11,473 nucleotides of DNA from Candidatus Manganitrophaceae bacterium (lineage in GTDB: Bacteria > Nitrospirota > Nitrospiria > SBBL01 > Manganitrophaceae), in NCBI GenBank assembly GCA_004297235.1, contig SCUR01000095.1, positions 1-11,473 on the forward strand. The letters run 5' to 3'. A model generated the notes under the pieces. It was not told the origin of the DNA. It was given only the letters and a program-made list of their open reading frames with translations, and made no database searches. The translations under genes and the position numbers were made by a program. Of the stretch, positions 1-6,414 are shown piece after piece; the first letter of the stretch is position 1, and the number at the start of each line of letters is the position of its first letter.

Positions 1-90
1 CCAGATGGTCCGTTGTGTCAATCGCGGGGACCTGATCGACGGCGTCATCATGGAGAACCGTTTACGGATGTGTAAGCGGACGAGGGTTTT

Positions 91-119
91 CTGCACAAAG
101 AAAATTCGCTTTTGTGCGG
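91..119. repeat. Inverted repeat / stem-loop upstream of BON gene
   Basis: GCACAAA (93-99) is the exact reverse complement of TTTGTGC (111-117). One G-U and one C-G pair extend the stem to 91-119, around an 11-nt A/T-rich loop. No T-tract follows on either strand, so it is not a typical intrinsic terminator. It may be the end of an upstream transcript or a protein-binding site. Confidence 0.4.
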
Positions 120-188
120 CTTAGAGCAGCCGGATGTTGAAGCGCGTGCGTCTTGGAAACGGAGCGAAAAAATTGTTCCGATGGACGC

Positions 189-207
189 TTGGGGGAATCA
201 ACCCCAA
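189..207. repeat. Short perfect palindrome in the BON gene leader
   Basis: TTGGGG (189-194) and CCCCAA (202-207) are exact inverted repeats separated by 7 nt. They lie about 55 nt before the BON start codon. This could be an operator or a leader hairpin. The arms are only six bases, so chance is possible. Confidence 0.3.
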
Positions 208-260
208 TCAATAACAATCCGAAGTAAGACATGAACCTAACCAGCAAAGAGGAGAGAGCC

Positions 261-788
261 ATGGGAAAGACATTTATGCGGTCGCTGATGGTGTCGCTGA
301 TGGTGATCATCGGAGCGGTTTCTTTTGCGTCAGCTGCGGTGACCCCTTTCGCAAGACGAGGGGTTTCCGACAGGTGGGTTACATGGCGCGTGGACGCCCT
401 GCTCCACGACGATAACCGGTATGATTATCGGGAGGTGAGAGTGAAGACGAAAGATAAAGTGGTGACCCTCAAGGGATCGGTCATGACCGACTATGAGAAA
501 GCCCATGCGGTGCTCGTGGCCGGAGATATTCCCGGAGTGAAGGCGGTGACCGATGAAATTATCGTCGCCGAGCCGGTTGACCCCGACATCGCGCTGATGA
601 AACGGGTGCGCTCCGAAATCGTACAGGACCCCCTTCTCAAGATCATCGCGCTCGATGTGGACGCAAAAGACGGGGCGGTCACGCTCTATGGGATCGTTCG
701 CGATTCCGAGCAGAAAGAACGGGTCGACGAACTGGTCCACGGCATTCCGGGGGTGAAAGCGCTCGCAGATGAGATCCTACTGGAGTAG
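261..788 (+). CDS. Exported protein with two BON domains
   Basis: This is a 175-aa protein. Residues 1-25 form a signal peptide: basic start (MGKTFMR), a hydrophobic core at about 8-22, and an A-S-A site at 23-25 for signal peptidase I. Two BON domains follow, at about 40-103 and 108-175. The parallel segments IPGVKAVTDEI (about 90-100) and IPGVKALADEI (about 162-172), each ending a domain, show the duplication. BON domains occur in periplasmic or outer-membrane-associated proteins such as OsmY and are thought to bind phospholipid or help envelope integrity. There is no enzymatic motif. An in-frame ATG lies at 231, but ATG 261 is preferred: GGAGAGAG precedes it closely and the signal peptide starts there directly. 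It lies 233 nt before the FtsH gene on the same strand, so an envelope-maintenance role is plausible but inferred. The domain call is firm; the cellular role is not. Confidence 0.85.
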   Translation: MGKTFMRSLMVSLMVIIGAVSFASAAVTPFARRGVSDRWVTWRVDALLHDDNRYDYREVRVKTKDKVVTLKGSVMTDYEKAHAVLVAGDIPGVKAVTDEIIVAEPVDPDIALMKRVRSEIVQDPLLKIIALDVDAKDGAVTLYGIVRDSEQKERVDELVHGIPGVKALADEILLE

Positions 789-1021
789 CGGGTTCTCCCG
801 TCCCGAATCAAATGAGAGGTTTGGAGGGGGTGTGCTTCGGAACGGAGAGATGCCTTGTGCGGGGCGGTGAAGAAGGGCTATTCTGTAAGAGCGATTGGAG
901 GCGCGCGGGGTTCACCGACCTCTTGAACGCAGCGAACGGGCCGCGGGTCGATTTTGGGTGAAAGATCGATCTCCTCTGACCTTTCTCCGATCACCCGCCT
1001 CTACTGAAGGAGCGCTTGTCG

Positions 1022-2899
1022 ATGGAGAAGAAGCATTGGATTTCCGTCTGGTATTTTCTGGCCGCGATCTTCCTGATTCTTACATTCGAGAGCTATTTTC
1101 TCGCGCCCCACGTCGAGAACCTCTCTTACAGCGAGTTCAAGCGCCTTGTGAAGGCGGGGAAGGTGGAGAACCTGACCCTCGGTCAAACCGAGATCACCGG
1201 AACGCTCAAGGCGGAGGGTCTGGAGGGGCTGCTCTCCAAAGAAAAAATCGCAGATCTTAAAAAGTTCGGAAAGGGGGAGCATCGCTTTGTCACGGTCAGG
1301 GTCAACGATCCCTCCCTGGTCCAAGAACTGGAGGGGGCAAACGTTCGCTTCACCGGCAGGCGGGAGAGCAACTGGATCTCAACCCTCCTTTCCTGGATCG
1401 TTCCCGCCCTTCTCTTCTTTGTTTTATGGGGGGCGCTCATCAGGCGGATGGGGGCGCCGAGCGGCGTCCTGGAGATCGGCAAAAGCAAGGCGAAGGTCTA
1501 CGTGGAAAAGAAGACCGGGGTGACCTTTGAGGATGTCGCCGGCATCGACGAAGCAAAAGAGGAGCTGATGGAGGTGGTGTCGTTTTTAAAGGACCCGCAG
1601 CGATACCGGCGCCTGGGGGGAAACATCCCCAAGGGGGTCTTGATCGTCGGAGCCCCCGGAACGGGGAAAACCCTTCTGGCCAAGGCGGTCGCCGGGGAGG
1701 CGAGGGTTCCGTTCTTCAGTCTGAGCGGGTCGGATTTCGTGGAGATGTTCGTCGGCGTGGGTGCTGCGCGGGTGCGCGATCTCTTCACGCAGGCGCAACA
1801 GAAGGCCCCCTGCATCATCTTCATCGACGAGCTCGACGCCCTCGGAAAGGCGCGGGGGGTCAATCCGTTTGGAATGCACGACGAGCGGGAGCAGACCCTC
1901 AATCAGCTGCTGGTGGAGATGGACGGCTTCGACACGAACAAGGGGGTGATCATTCTGGCCGCCACGAATCGGCCGGAGACGCTCGACCCTGCCTTGCTCC
2001 GTCCCGGGCGCTTTGACCGGCATGTGACGCTCGACCGGCCCGACCTGAAGGGCCGGGAGAAAATTCTTCGGGTCCACACCGAGCATGTCGTTCTCTCCCC
2101 CGAGGTCGATCTTTCCGTCATCGCCGCCAGGACGCCCGGATTTGTCGGGGCCGATCTGGCCAACCTGGTCAATGAAGCGGCCCTTCTGGCGGCCCGCAAA
2201 GGAAAAGAAAAGGTGGAGACGGCCGATTTTGACGAGGCGGTCGACCGGATCGTCGGCGGCCTCGAAAAGAAAACCCGGGTCATGAATCCGAAGGAGAAGG
2301 AAACGGTCGCCTACCACGAGGCGGGACATGCGCTGGTGGCCGAGTTTCGCCCCCACGCGGACCGGGTCTTGAAAATCTCCATCATCCCTCGCGGGGTCGC
2401 CGCCCTCGGCTACACCCAGCAGCTTCCGACCGAGGACCGGTATCTTTTAAAAAGGAGCGAGCTTCTCGACCGGCTGGATGTTCTTCTGGGGGGGCGGGTG
2501 GCCGAGGAAATCGTTTTCGGGGATATCTCCACCGGCGCGCAAAACGACCTTCAGCGCGCGACCGACATGGCGCGTCATATGATCACGCAATACGGGATGA
2601 GCGACGATCTCGGCCTGGCCACCTTCGAGGAGCCCCGCCCTTCCCCTTATCTGAATGTTCCGTCCGCGCCGGGGCAGAGAGCGTATTCAGAGCGAACGGC
2701 GCAGTCGATTGATGACGAGGTGAAGAAACTCCTCGATGAGGCTCACGTTCGTGTCCGCAAAACGCTGACCGCGCAGCGGGCGACGCTCGAATCGCTGGCG
2801 AAGCTCCTTTTGGAAAAGGAGGTGGTCGACCGGACGACGTTGGACAACCTGCTGAAGACGCATCGCGAGCGCCATTCTCGCCCTTCCAGGGCGGGGTGA
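1022..2899 (+). CDS. ftsH: ATP-dependent zinc metalloprotease FtsH
   Basis: This 625-aa protein is a hexameric inner-membrane AAA+ protease that extracts and degrades membrane and soluble proteins. In order it shows: TM1 at about 8-28; a periplasmic FtsH_ext domain at about 30-118; TM2 at about 121-141; and an AAA+ module with Walker A GAPGTGKT (about 210-217), pore motif FVGVG (243-247), Walker B IIFIDE (265-270) and an SRH with RPGRFDR (327-333). An M41 peptidase follows, with zinc motif HEAGH (432-436) and the likely third ligand Asp509 in the AQNDL segment. All catalytic residues are present and length is normal. GAAGGAG at 1006-1012 sits 9 nt before ATG 1022. A TTG at 1016 is in frame but only 3 nt from that site, so ATG is preferred. 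The DELDALGKARG segment after Walker B differs from the common DEIDAVGRQRG, which together with the context suggests an accessory copy. The family call is very secure. Confidence 0.97.
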   Translation: MEKKHWISVWYFLAAIFLILTFESYFLAPHVENLSYSEFKRLVKAGKVENLTLGQTEITGTLKAEGLEGLLSKEKIADLKKFGKGEHRFVTVRVNDPSLVQELEGANVRFTGRRESNWISTLLSWIVPALLFFVLWGALIRRMGAPSGVLEIGKSKAKVYVEKKTGVTFEDVAGIDEAKEELMEVVSFLKDPQRYRRLGGNIPKGVLIVGAPGTGKTLLAKAVAGEARVPFFSLSGSDFVEMFVGVGAARVRDLFTQAQQKAPCIIFIDELDALGKARGVNPFGMHDEREQTLNQLLVEMDGFDTNKGVIILAATNRPETLDPALLRPGRFDRHVTLDRPDLKGREKILRVHTEHVVLSPEVDLSVIAARTPGFVGADLANLVNEAALLAARKGKEKVETADFDEAVDRIVGGLEKKTRVMNPKEKETVAYHEAGHALVAEFRPHADRVLKISIIPRGVAALGYTQQLPTEDRYLLKRSELLDRLDVLLGGRVAEEIVFGDISTGAQNDLQRATDMARHMITQYGMSDDLGLATFEEPRPSPYLNVPSAPGQRAYSERTAQSIDDEVKKLLDEAHVRVRKTLTAQRATLESLAKLLLEKEVVDRTTLDNLLKTHRERHSRPSRAG

Positions 2900-2922
2900 T
2901 TTATTTGCCTGACAGGAGAGAT

Positions 2923-3444
2923 ATGAAACAGGGAATCATCAACAAACCGATTGAATTGCTCATCAGGGATCTCGGGGATCAAGATGGAATGGTCCGTCAG
3001 CGAGCTCGGCATGCTTTAACGAAGATAGGCGAGCCGGCCGTTGACTCATTAATCAGCGCATTTAAAGGGAAGAATCAGCCCGCGCATTATGAGGCGGCGA
3101 AAGCGTTAAGCCGAATCGGAAGCGTTAAAGCAATTGAAACACTGATCAGAGCCCTCGACGACGAAGATTTCAGTGTGCAGTGGGTGGCCGCCGAAGGGCT
3201 GATCGCGATTGGCAAGTCAGCGATCAAGCCCCTCTTGAAAGCCTTAGCGCTTCATTCTGATTCGAATCGGATGCGCGCCGGAGCGCACCACGTGCTTCAT
3301 GATTTGGTAAATCGGGAATTGGTCGATGGGCGAACACGCAAAATTTTAATGCCTGTTTTAGAAGCATACGGTCTTTTTGGACCGGACGAGTATCTCTCTT
3401 CAGTCGCTGATCGAGCTTGGAGCCAGTTCGAAGCGAAAGAATAG
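2923..3444 (+). CDS. Small HEAT-repeat protein
   Basis: This 173-aa protein has no signal peptide or membrane segment. Residues about 5-110 contain three HEAT-like helical pairs with the recurring pattern 'D-D-x-V-R-x-x-A-A-x-A-L-x-x-I-G' followed by 'A-I-x-x-L-I-x-A-L'; examples are about 20-46, 55-77 and 84-108. The C-terminal 60 residues are helical but do not match the repeat well. HEAT solenoids of this PBS-lyase-like type are protein-protein or lyase-like scaffolds; no catalytic function can be read. ATG 2923 has AGGAG at 2914-2918. A GTG at 2896, overlapping the ftsH stop, is an alternative start adding nine residues. The gene is 23 nt behind ftsH, so cotranscription and a possible adaptor role are inferences. 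Its codons are visibly more A/T-rich (tta, gca, aaa, att) than those of ftsH or the - strand operon, which hints at separate ancestry. Confidence 0.85.
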   Translation: MKQGIINKPIELLIRDLGDQDGMVRQRARHALTKIGEPAVDSLISAFKGKNQPAHYEAAKALSRIGSVKAIETLIRALDDEDFSVQWVAAEGLIAIGKSAIKPLLKALALHSDSNRMRAGAHHVLHDLVNRELVDGRTRKILMPVLEAYGLFGPDEYLSSVADRAWSQFEAKE

Positions 3445-4003
3445 CGATACATCGAGGCTGGAAGGGCTGCGACGGGATCGCCTTGCGCACGGTCCCGCTT
3501 TGTCTTCGGCAAGACGGCGCATACGACCAGCCACTTTCAGGGCACGGCATCGAAGATCTGCGACTGTATGATCGTGCTGGCGGTGGCGCTGCCGGCGTTG
3601 ATCCTGACCCTGGCGTTATTCCGGCCCCCGTCAAGCTGAAGAGAAGCAGGGCAAGGACGATCAGCGCCACGATCGTGTAGGTGCCATCACGCTGCCGCGC
3701 AAAGGCGAAGACTAAGAGCGCCACCCGCGCCATCGGTGTCGCCATCAGGAGGAGCAGTCCGAATTGAATCAGATTGCGGCCATGGGAAGAGAGCGCATCG
3801 GCCAGGATAGCCGGAACGCTCCGCAGATCGCTCGGCTCCCCGCGGAAGATCCGATAATGCGGCGGCGTGGCGCCGTGCTGAATCAGGTAGAGCGCCCCCC
3901 CGATCACCACGATCGCGGCGGCCAGGAACACGCCGGCCCGAAGGAGCTCCCCCACGATCCGCTCGACCCGCCGATCGGTCCACCCGGGCTTCGGCGAGGA
4001 CAT
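3224..4003 (-). CDS. DUF1634 membrane protein, apparently frameshifted at its 3' end
   Basis: As read, the frame encodes 259 aa, but only residues 1-126 look like a DUF1634 protein. They contain TM1 at about 21-41, the conserved-looking segment YRIFRGEPSDLRSVP (50-64), TM2 at about 78-101 and TM3 at about 109-124. Family members usually end just after the third helix, at roughly 125-130 residues. Here the frame continues with a Pro/Ser/Arg-rich tail antisense to the HEAT gene. On the coding strand a G5 run (window 3625-3629) follows TM3. Removing one G gives an ending TGPE and a TAA at 3616-3618, a 128-aa protein of family size. The real gene is therefore probably 3616-4003, with an indel in the genome or the assembly. 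The ATG is 1 nt after the TauE stop, with GGGGAG 8 nt upstream. DUF1634 proteins commonly follow TauE/SafE permeases and are presumed partners; their function is unknown. Confidence 0.75.
   Translation of the reverse strand: MSSPKPGWTDRRVERIVGELLRAGVFLAAAIVVIGGALYLIQHGATPPHYRIFRGEPSDLRSVPAILADALSSHGRNLIQFGLLLLMATPMARVALLVFAFARQRDGTYTIVALIVLALLLFSLTGAGITPGSGSTPAAPPPARSYSRRSSMPCPESGWSYAPSCRRQSGTVRKAIPSQPFQPRCIAILSLRTGSKLDQRLKRDTRPVQKDRMLLKQALKFCVFAHRPIPDLPNHEARGALRRASDSNQNEALRLSRGA
3445..3615. other. Convergent intergenic junction
   Basis: This is the space between the HEAT gene and the expected end of the DUF1634 gene, where the + and - operons meet. No independent gene is convincing. The strongest structure is a nested hairpin at 3484-3521, listed separately. 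I see no T-tract that would make a clear intrinsic terminator for either operon. Confidence 0.4.
3484..3521. terminator. Possible stem-loop between convergent operons
   Basis: GTCTT (3502-3506) pairs with AAGAC (3511-3515) around a CGGC loop. An outer pair TGCGC (3484-3488) / GCGCA (3517-3521) could extend it with a bulge. Position between two convergent transcription units fits a terminator, but the U-tract is missing on both strands, so the call is weak. Confidence 0.2.
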
Positions 4004-4004
4004 T

Positions 4005-4853
4005 TCAGAGGCTCCCCGTCAGGCCGTTGTAGATCATCTCGATCGCCAGGACCAAGATGATCCCGCCGAAGAGAAGCCGCAAGACGCGCGTTCGGGCGCG
4101 GATCAATTCGCGCGCGCCCAAGAGCGCCCCGAGGAGAACCCCCAACATCACCGGCATCGACAGGCCGGGATCGATATAGCCGCGGTTCAGATAAACCCCC
4201 GCGCTGGCCGCGGCGGTGACGCCGATCATGAAATTGCTCGTGGTGGTCGAGACCTTGAAGGGAATCTGCATCACCTGGTCCATCGCCAGGACCTTGACCG
4301 CCCCCGATCCGATGCCGAGCAGCCCGGAGAGAACGCCCGCCCCAAACATAAGGCCGAAACCTTTAACGACATTCCGGACATGGTATGCCCTCGGCCCTTC
4401 CGGTGTCGGCTCGCTTCCGTCCATCTTCAGGCGGACCGCCAACGGATCGGCCGGCAGATCAGCCGGATGCCCATTCCCCGGAGGATGCCGCCCCCGGATC
4501 GACAAAAAGGCGGAGTAGATCAGGACCGCTCCGAAGATCACAGAAATCGCAGCGGTTGAGAGCCGCGACGCCTCGAAGGCCCCGGCCAGTGCCCCCAGGG
4601 TCGTGGCGATCTCCAGGAACATCCCGATCCGGATATTGCTGAAGCCCTCTTTGACATAGGCCGCGGCGGCCCCGGAGGAGGTGGCGATGACCGAGACCAG
4701 AGAAGCGCCCGCCGCATAACGGATATCGACCCCAAAGCCGAGGACCAGCATCGGGACGAGGACGACCCCGCCCCCCAGTCCGGTCAAGGCTCCCAGGAAC
4801 CCTGCCAACACGGAGCCGAGCCAAATGAGAAAGGTCCAGACAAAGGTATTCAT
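4005..4853 (-). CDS. TauE/SafE family anion permease
   Basis: This 282-aa polytopic inner-membrane protein belongs to the sulfite exporter TauE/SafE family, whose members move sulfite, sulfoacetate and other small organic anions. Hydrophobic segments lie at about 4-40, 46-66, 76-94, 101-118, 163-190, 205-222, 232-248 and 258-275. The two halves each begin with a glycine-rich motif, TGLGGG (24-29) and LGIGSG (179-184), as expected from the family's internal duplication. A hydrophilic Pro/Gly-rich loop at about 120-160 joins them. Substrate cannot be read from sequence. The ATG at 4853 has only a weak ribosome binding site of its own, but the stop of a 10-codon leader ORF overlaps it as ATGA. 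The gene follows zwf by 46 nt and precedes DUF1634 by 1 nt. In this operon, export of acetate or another organic anion is an attractive but unproven guess. Confidence 0.88.
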   Translation of the reverse strand: MNTFVWTFLIWLGSVLAGFLGALTGLGGGVVLVPMLVLGFGVDIRYAAGASLVSVIATSSGAAAAYVKEGFSNIRIGMFLEIATTLGALAGAFEASRLSTAAISVIFGAVLIYSAFLSIRGRHPPGNGHPADLPADPLAVRLKMDGSEPTPEGPRAYHVRNVVKGFGLMFGAGVLSGLLGIGSGAVKVLAMDQVMQIPFKVSTTTSNFMIGVTAAASAGVYLNRGYIDPGLSMPVMLGVLLGALLGARELIRARTRVLRLLFGGIILVLAIEMIYNGLTGSL

Positions 4854-4882
4854 CGCCGTAGAGAGATCCCCCTTGAAGTCAT
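4850..4882 (-). CDS. Ten-codon leader ORF coupled to TauE gene
   Basis: An ATG at 4882 opens a reading frame encoding MTSRGISLRR. Its TGA (4852-4850) overlaps the TauE start codon as ATGA. AGAGGAG directly after the zwf stop lies about 10 nt upstream of this ATG and is better than any site in front of TauE itself. The arrangement suggests ribosomes reach the TauE start by termination-reinitiation. The peptide is not recognisable and probably has no function of its own. It may simply be a relic of start-site choice. Confidence 0.35.
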   Translation of the reverse strand: MTSRGISLRR

Positions 4883-4899
4883 GCCGCCGATTCTCCTCT

Positions 4900-6414
4900 C
4901 TAATCCTCCGGAAGGGTCGGCTGCAGCCAACTCTGCCCGTCTTGGGCGATCAACGCCCCGGCGGCTTCCGGCCCCCAACTGCCGGCCGGGTAGTTGGGAA
5001 AGCCGATCGGCGCGACCGACTCCCATGCCTCCAAGATCGGCGTGACGATCGACCAGGCCGCCTCCACCTGGTCGGCCCGCATAAAGAGGGTAGCGTCCCC
5101 CCGCATGACATCCAACAGCAGGGTTTCGTAAGCCTCGGGGGAGGTCGCCTTGAACGCCTCCCGGTAGGTGAACCGCATCTCGACCGGACTCAGGCGCATC
5201 GTCGGGCCCGGCCGCTTGGCCTGGAACCGAAGAAGGATCCCCTCCTCCGGCTGAATCCGGAGGATCAGGCGGTTGGTTTGCCACTCGGCGAACGCGGTGT
5301 CTGGAAAGGATTGGTGGGGCACCGGCCGAAACCGGATCTGCGCCTCGGAGGCCCGGATCGGGAGGCGCTTTCCGGTGCGAAGGTAGAAGGGAATATCCTG
5401 CCAGCGCCAGTTGTCGATGAACAGTTTGAGGGCCGCAAACGTTTCGGTCGTCGAATCGGACGCCACGCCGGGCTCATCGCGATAAGCGGGGACGCGCTTC
5501 CCCTCGATCCATCCCGCCCCGTACTGCCCCCGCACGGCAAACCGATGGAGCTCCTCCCGTGGGATCGGGCGGATCGCCCGGAGCACATCGAGCTTTTTGT
5601 TGCGGATCTCGTCGGCGAGGAAAGAGACCGGCGGCTCCATGGCGATCAGGGAGAGAATCTGCAGCAGATGGTTCTGGATCATGTCCCGGAGGGCGCCGGC
5701 ATGGTCGTAGTAGGCGCCGCGATGTTCCACCCCCACCTGCTCGGCCACCGTGATCTGGACATGATCGATGTAGCGCCGGTCCCAGATCGGCTCGAAGAGG
5801 GCGTTGGCGAACCGGAAGGCGAGGATGTTCTGGACCGTCTCTTTCCCCAGATAATGATCGATCCGATAGATCTGGGATTCGTCGAAGGTGTGCGTGAGCA
5901 GGCGGTTCAAATCGCGCGCCGAGGCGAGGTCGTGGCCGAACGGTTTTTCGACGACGATCCGGGCCCGCGCGCGGTCGCGGGCGAGGCGGGCGCGCCCGAG
6001 CTGCTCCGTGACCGTCTGAATCGCCGCCGGTGGGAGGGCGAGATAGAGGAGGAGGCCGGCCTCATCTCCCCACTCCTTCTCAAGGGCGGCAATCCGGTCG
6101 GCCAGGGCGGCATAGCCCTCGGGACGGGCCAGGTCGGCGGAGAGGAAGCAGACCAGGTGGGAGGCGAACCGGTTCCACGCCTCCTCGTCGCTCTGGCCGC
6201 GGCGGGAAAACCGATCGACCCCGTCGCGCAGGCGTTGACGGAAAGGGTCGAGATCCATCTTGACCCGATCGACCCCGACGACGGCGAAGCGCTCCGGAAG
6301 CCACCCGTCGAGAAAGAGGTCATACAAGGCCGGGATCAGCTTGCGCCAGGCAAGATCGCCTCCGGCGCCGAAGATCGTCATCACGGTCGGACCGGGCCGT
6401 GCCTCATCCGACAT
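4900..6414 (-). CDS. zwf: Glucose-6-phosphate 1-dehydrogenase
   Basis: This 504-aa enzyme, normal for the family, oxidises glucose-6-phosphate to 6-phosphogluconolactone, the entry to the oxidative pentose phosphate pathway. The N-terminal Rossmann domain has the dinucleotide loop GAGGDLAWRK (16-25), EKPFG (156-160) and the signature RIDHYLGKE (184-192), which includes the substrate-binding and catalytic His. The C-terminal domain contains FYLRTGKRL (343-351), typical of G6PDH. Cofactor-site details differ from common NADP enzymes: the loop has Gly18 where Ser/Thr is frequent, and Asp49 precedes the conserved Arg50. The frame opens at 6465, but ATG 6414 is preferred: GGGAGGGG lies just upstream and the family start aligns there. 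It overlaps the end of gnd by 11 nt, so translation is probably coupled. Function is secure; NAD versus NADP preference is open. Confidence 0.96.
   Translation of the reverse strand: MSDEARPGPTVMTIFGAGGDLAWRKLIPALYDLFLDGWLPERFAVVGVDRVKMDLDPFRQRLRDGVDRFSRRGQSDEEAWNRFASHLVCFLSADLARPEGYAALADRIAALEKEWGDEAGLLLYLALPPAAIQTVTEQLGRARLARDRARARIVVEKPFGHDLASARDLNRLLTHTFDESQIYRIDHYLGKETVQNILAFRFANALFEPIWDRRYIDHVQITVAEQVGVEHRGAYYDHAGALRDMIQNHLLQILSLIAMEPPVSFLADEIRNKKLDVLRAIRPIPREELHRFAVRGQYGAGWIEGKRVPAYRDEPGVASDSTTETFAALKLFIDNWRWQDIPFYLRTGKRLPIRASEAQIRFRPVPHQSFPDTAFAEWQTNRLILRIQPEEGILLRFQAKRPGPTMRLSPVEMRFTYREAFKATSPEAYETLLLDVMRGDATLFMRADQVEAAWSIVTPILEAWESVAPIGFPNYPAGSWGPEAAGALIAQDGQSWLQPTLPED

Larger units (their letters stand above)
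1..260. other. Upstream region without a confident gene
   Basis: I see no convincing complete gene here. One frame is open from base 2 to a TAG at 122-124 (about 40 codons, starting QMVRCVNRGDLIDG). It could be the 3' end of a + strand gene cut by the window edge, but I do not recognise it, and its last third lies in a hairpin. The rest is the leader of the BON gene, with two small inverted repeats listed separately. I see no promoter close enough to the sigma-70 consensus to call. Confidence 0.3.

Noticed and set aside
173..217. Possible sigma-70 promoter for the BON gene (TTGTTC or TTGGGG as -35)
   Set aside because: Boxes at 16-18 nt spacing match TATAAT poorly (AATCAA, TAACAA), so no promoter can be supported.
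62..310. 82-codon frame on the - strand opposite the BON leader
   Set aside because: No recognisable features; it overlaps the BON signal peptide antisense and runs through two inverted repeats.
789..1021. Search for a small gene, RNA or terminator between BON and ftsH
   Set aside because: Only a 4-bp hairpin (CGGG/CCCG at 789-800) without a T-tract and no small ORF with a good start; nothing worth calling beyond the ftsH ribosome binding site.
895..1260. 121-codon frame overlapping the start of ftsH
   Set aside because: It overlaps the clearly coding FtsH N-terminus in another frame and has composition typical of a shadow.
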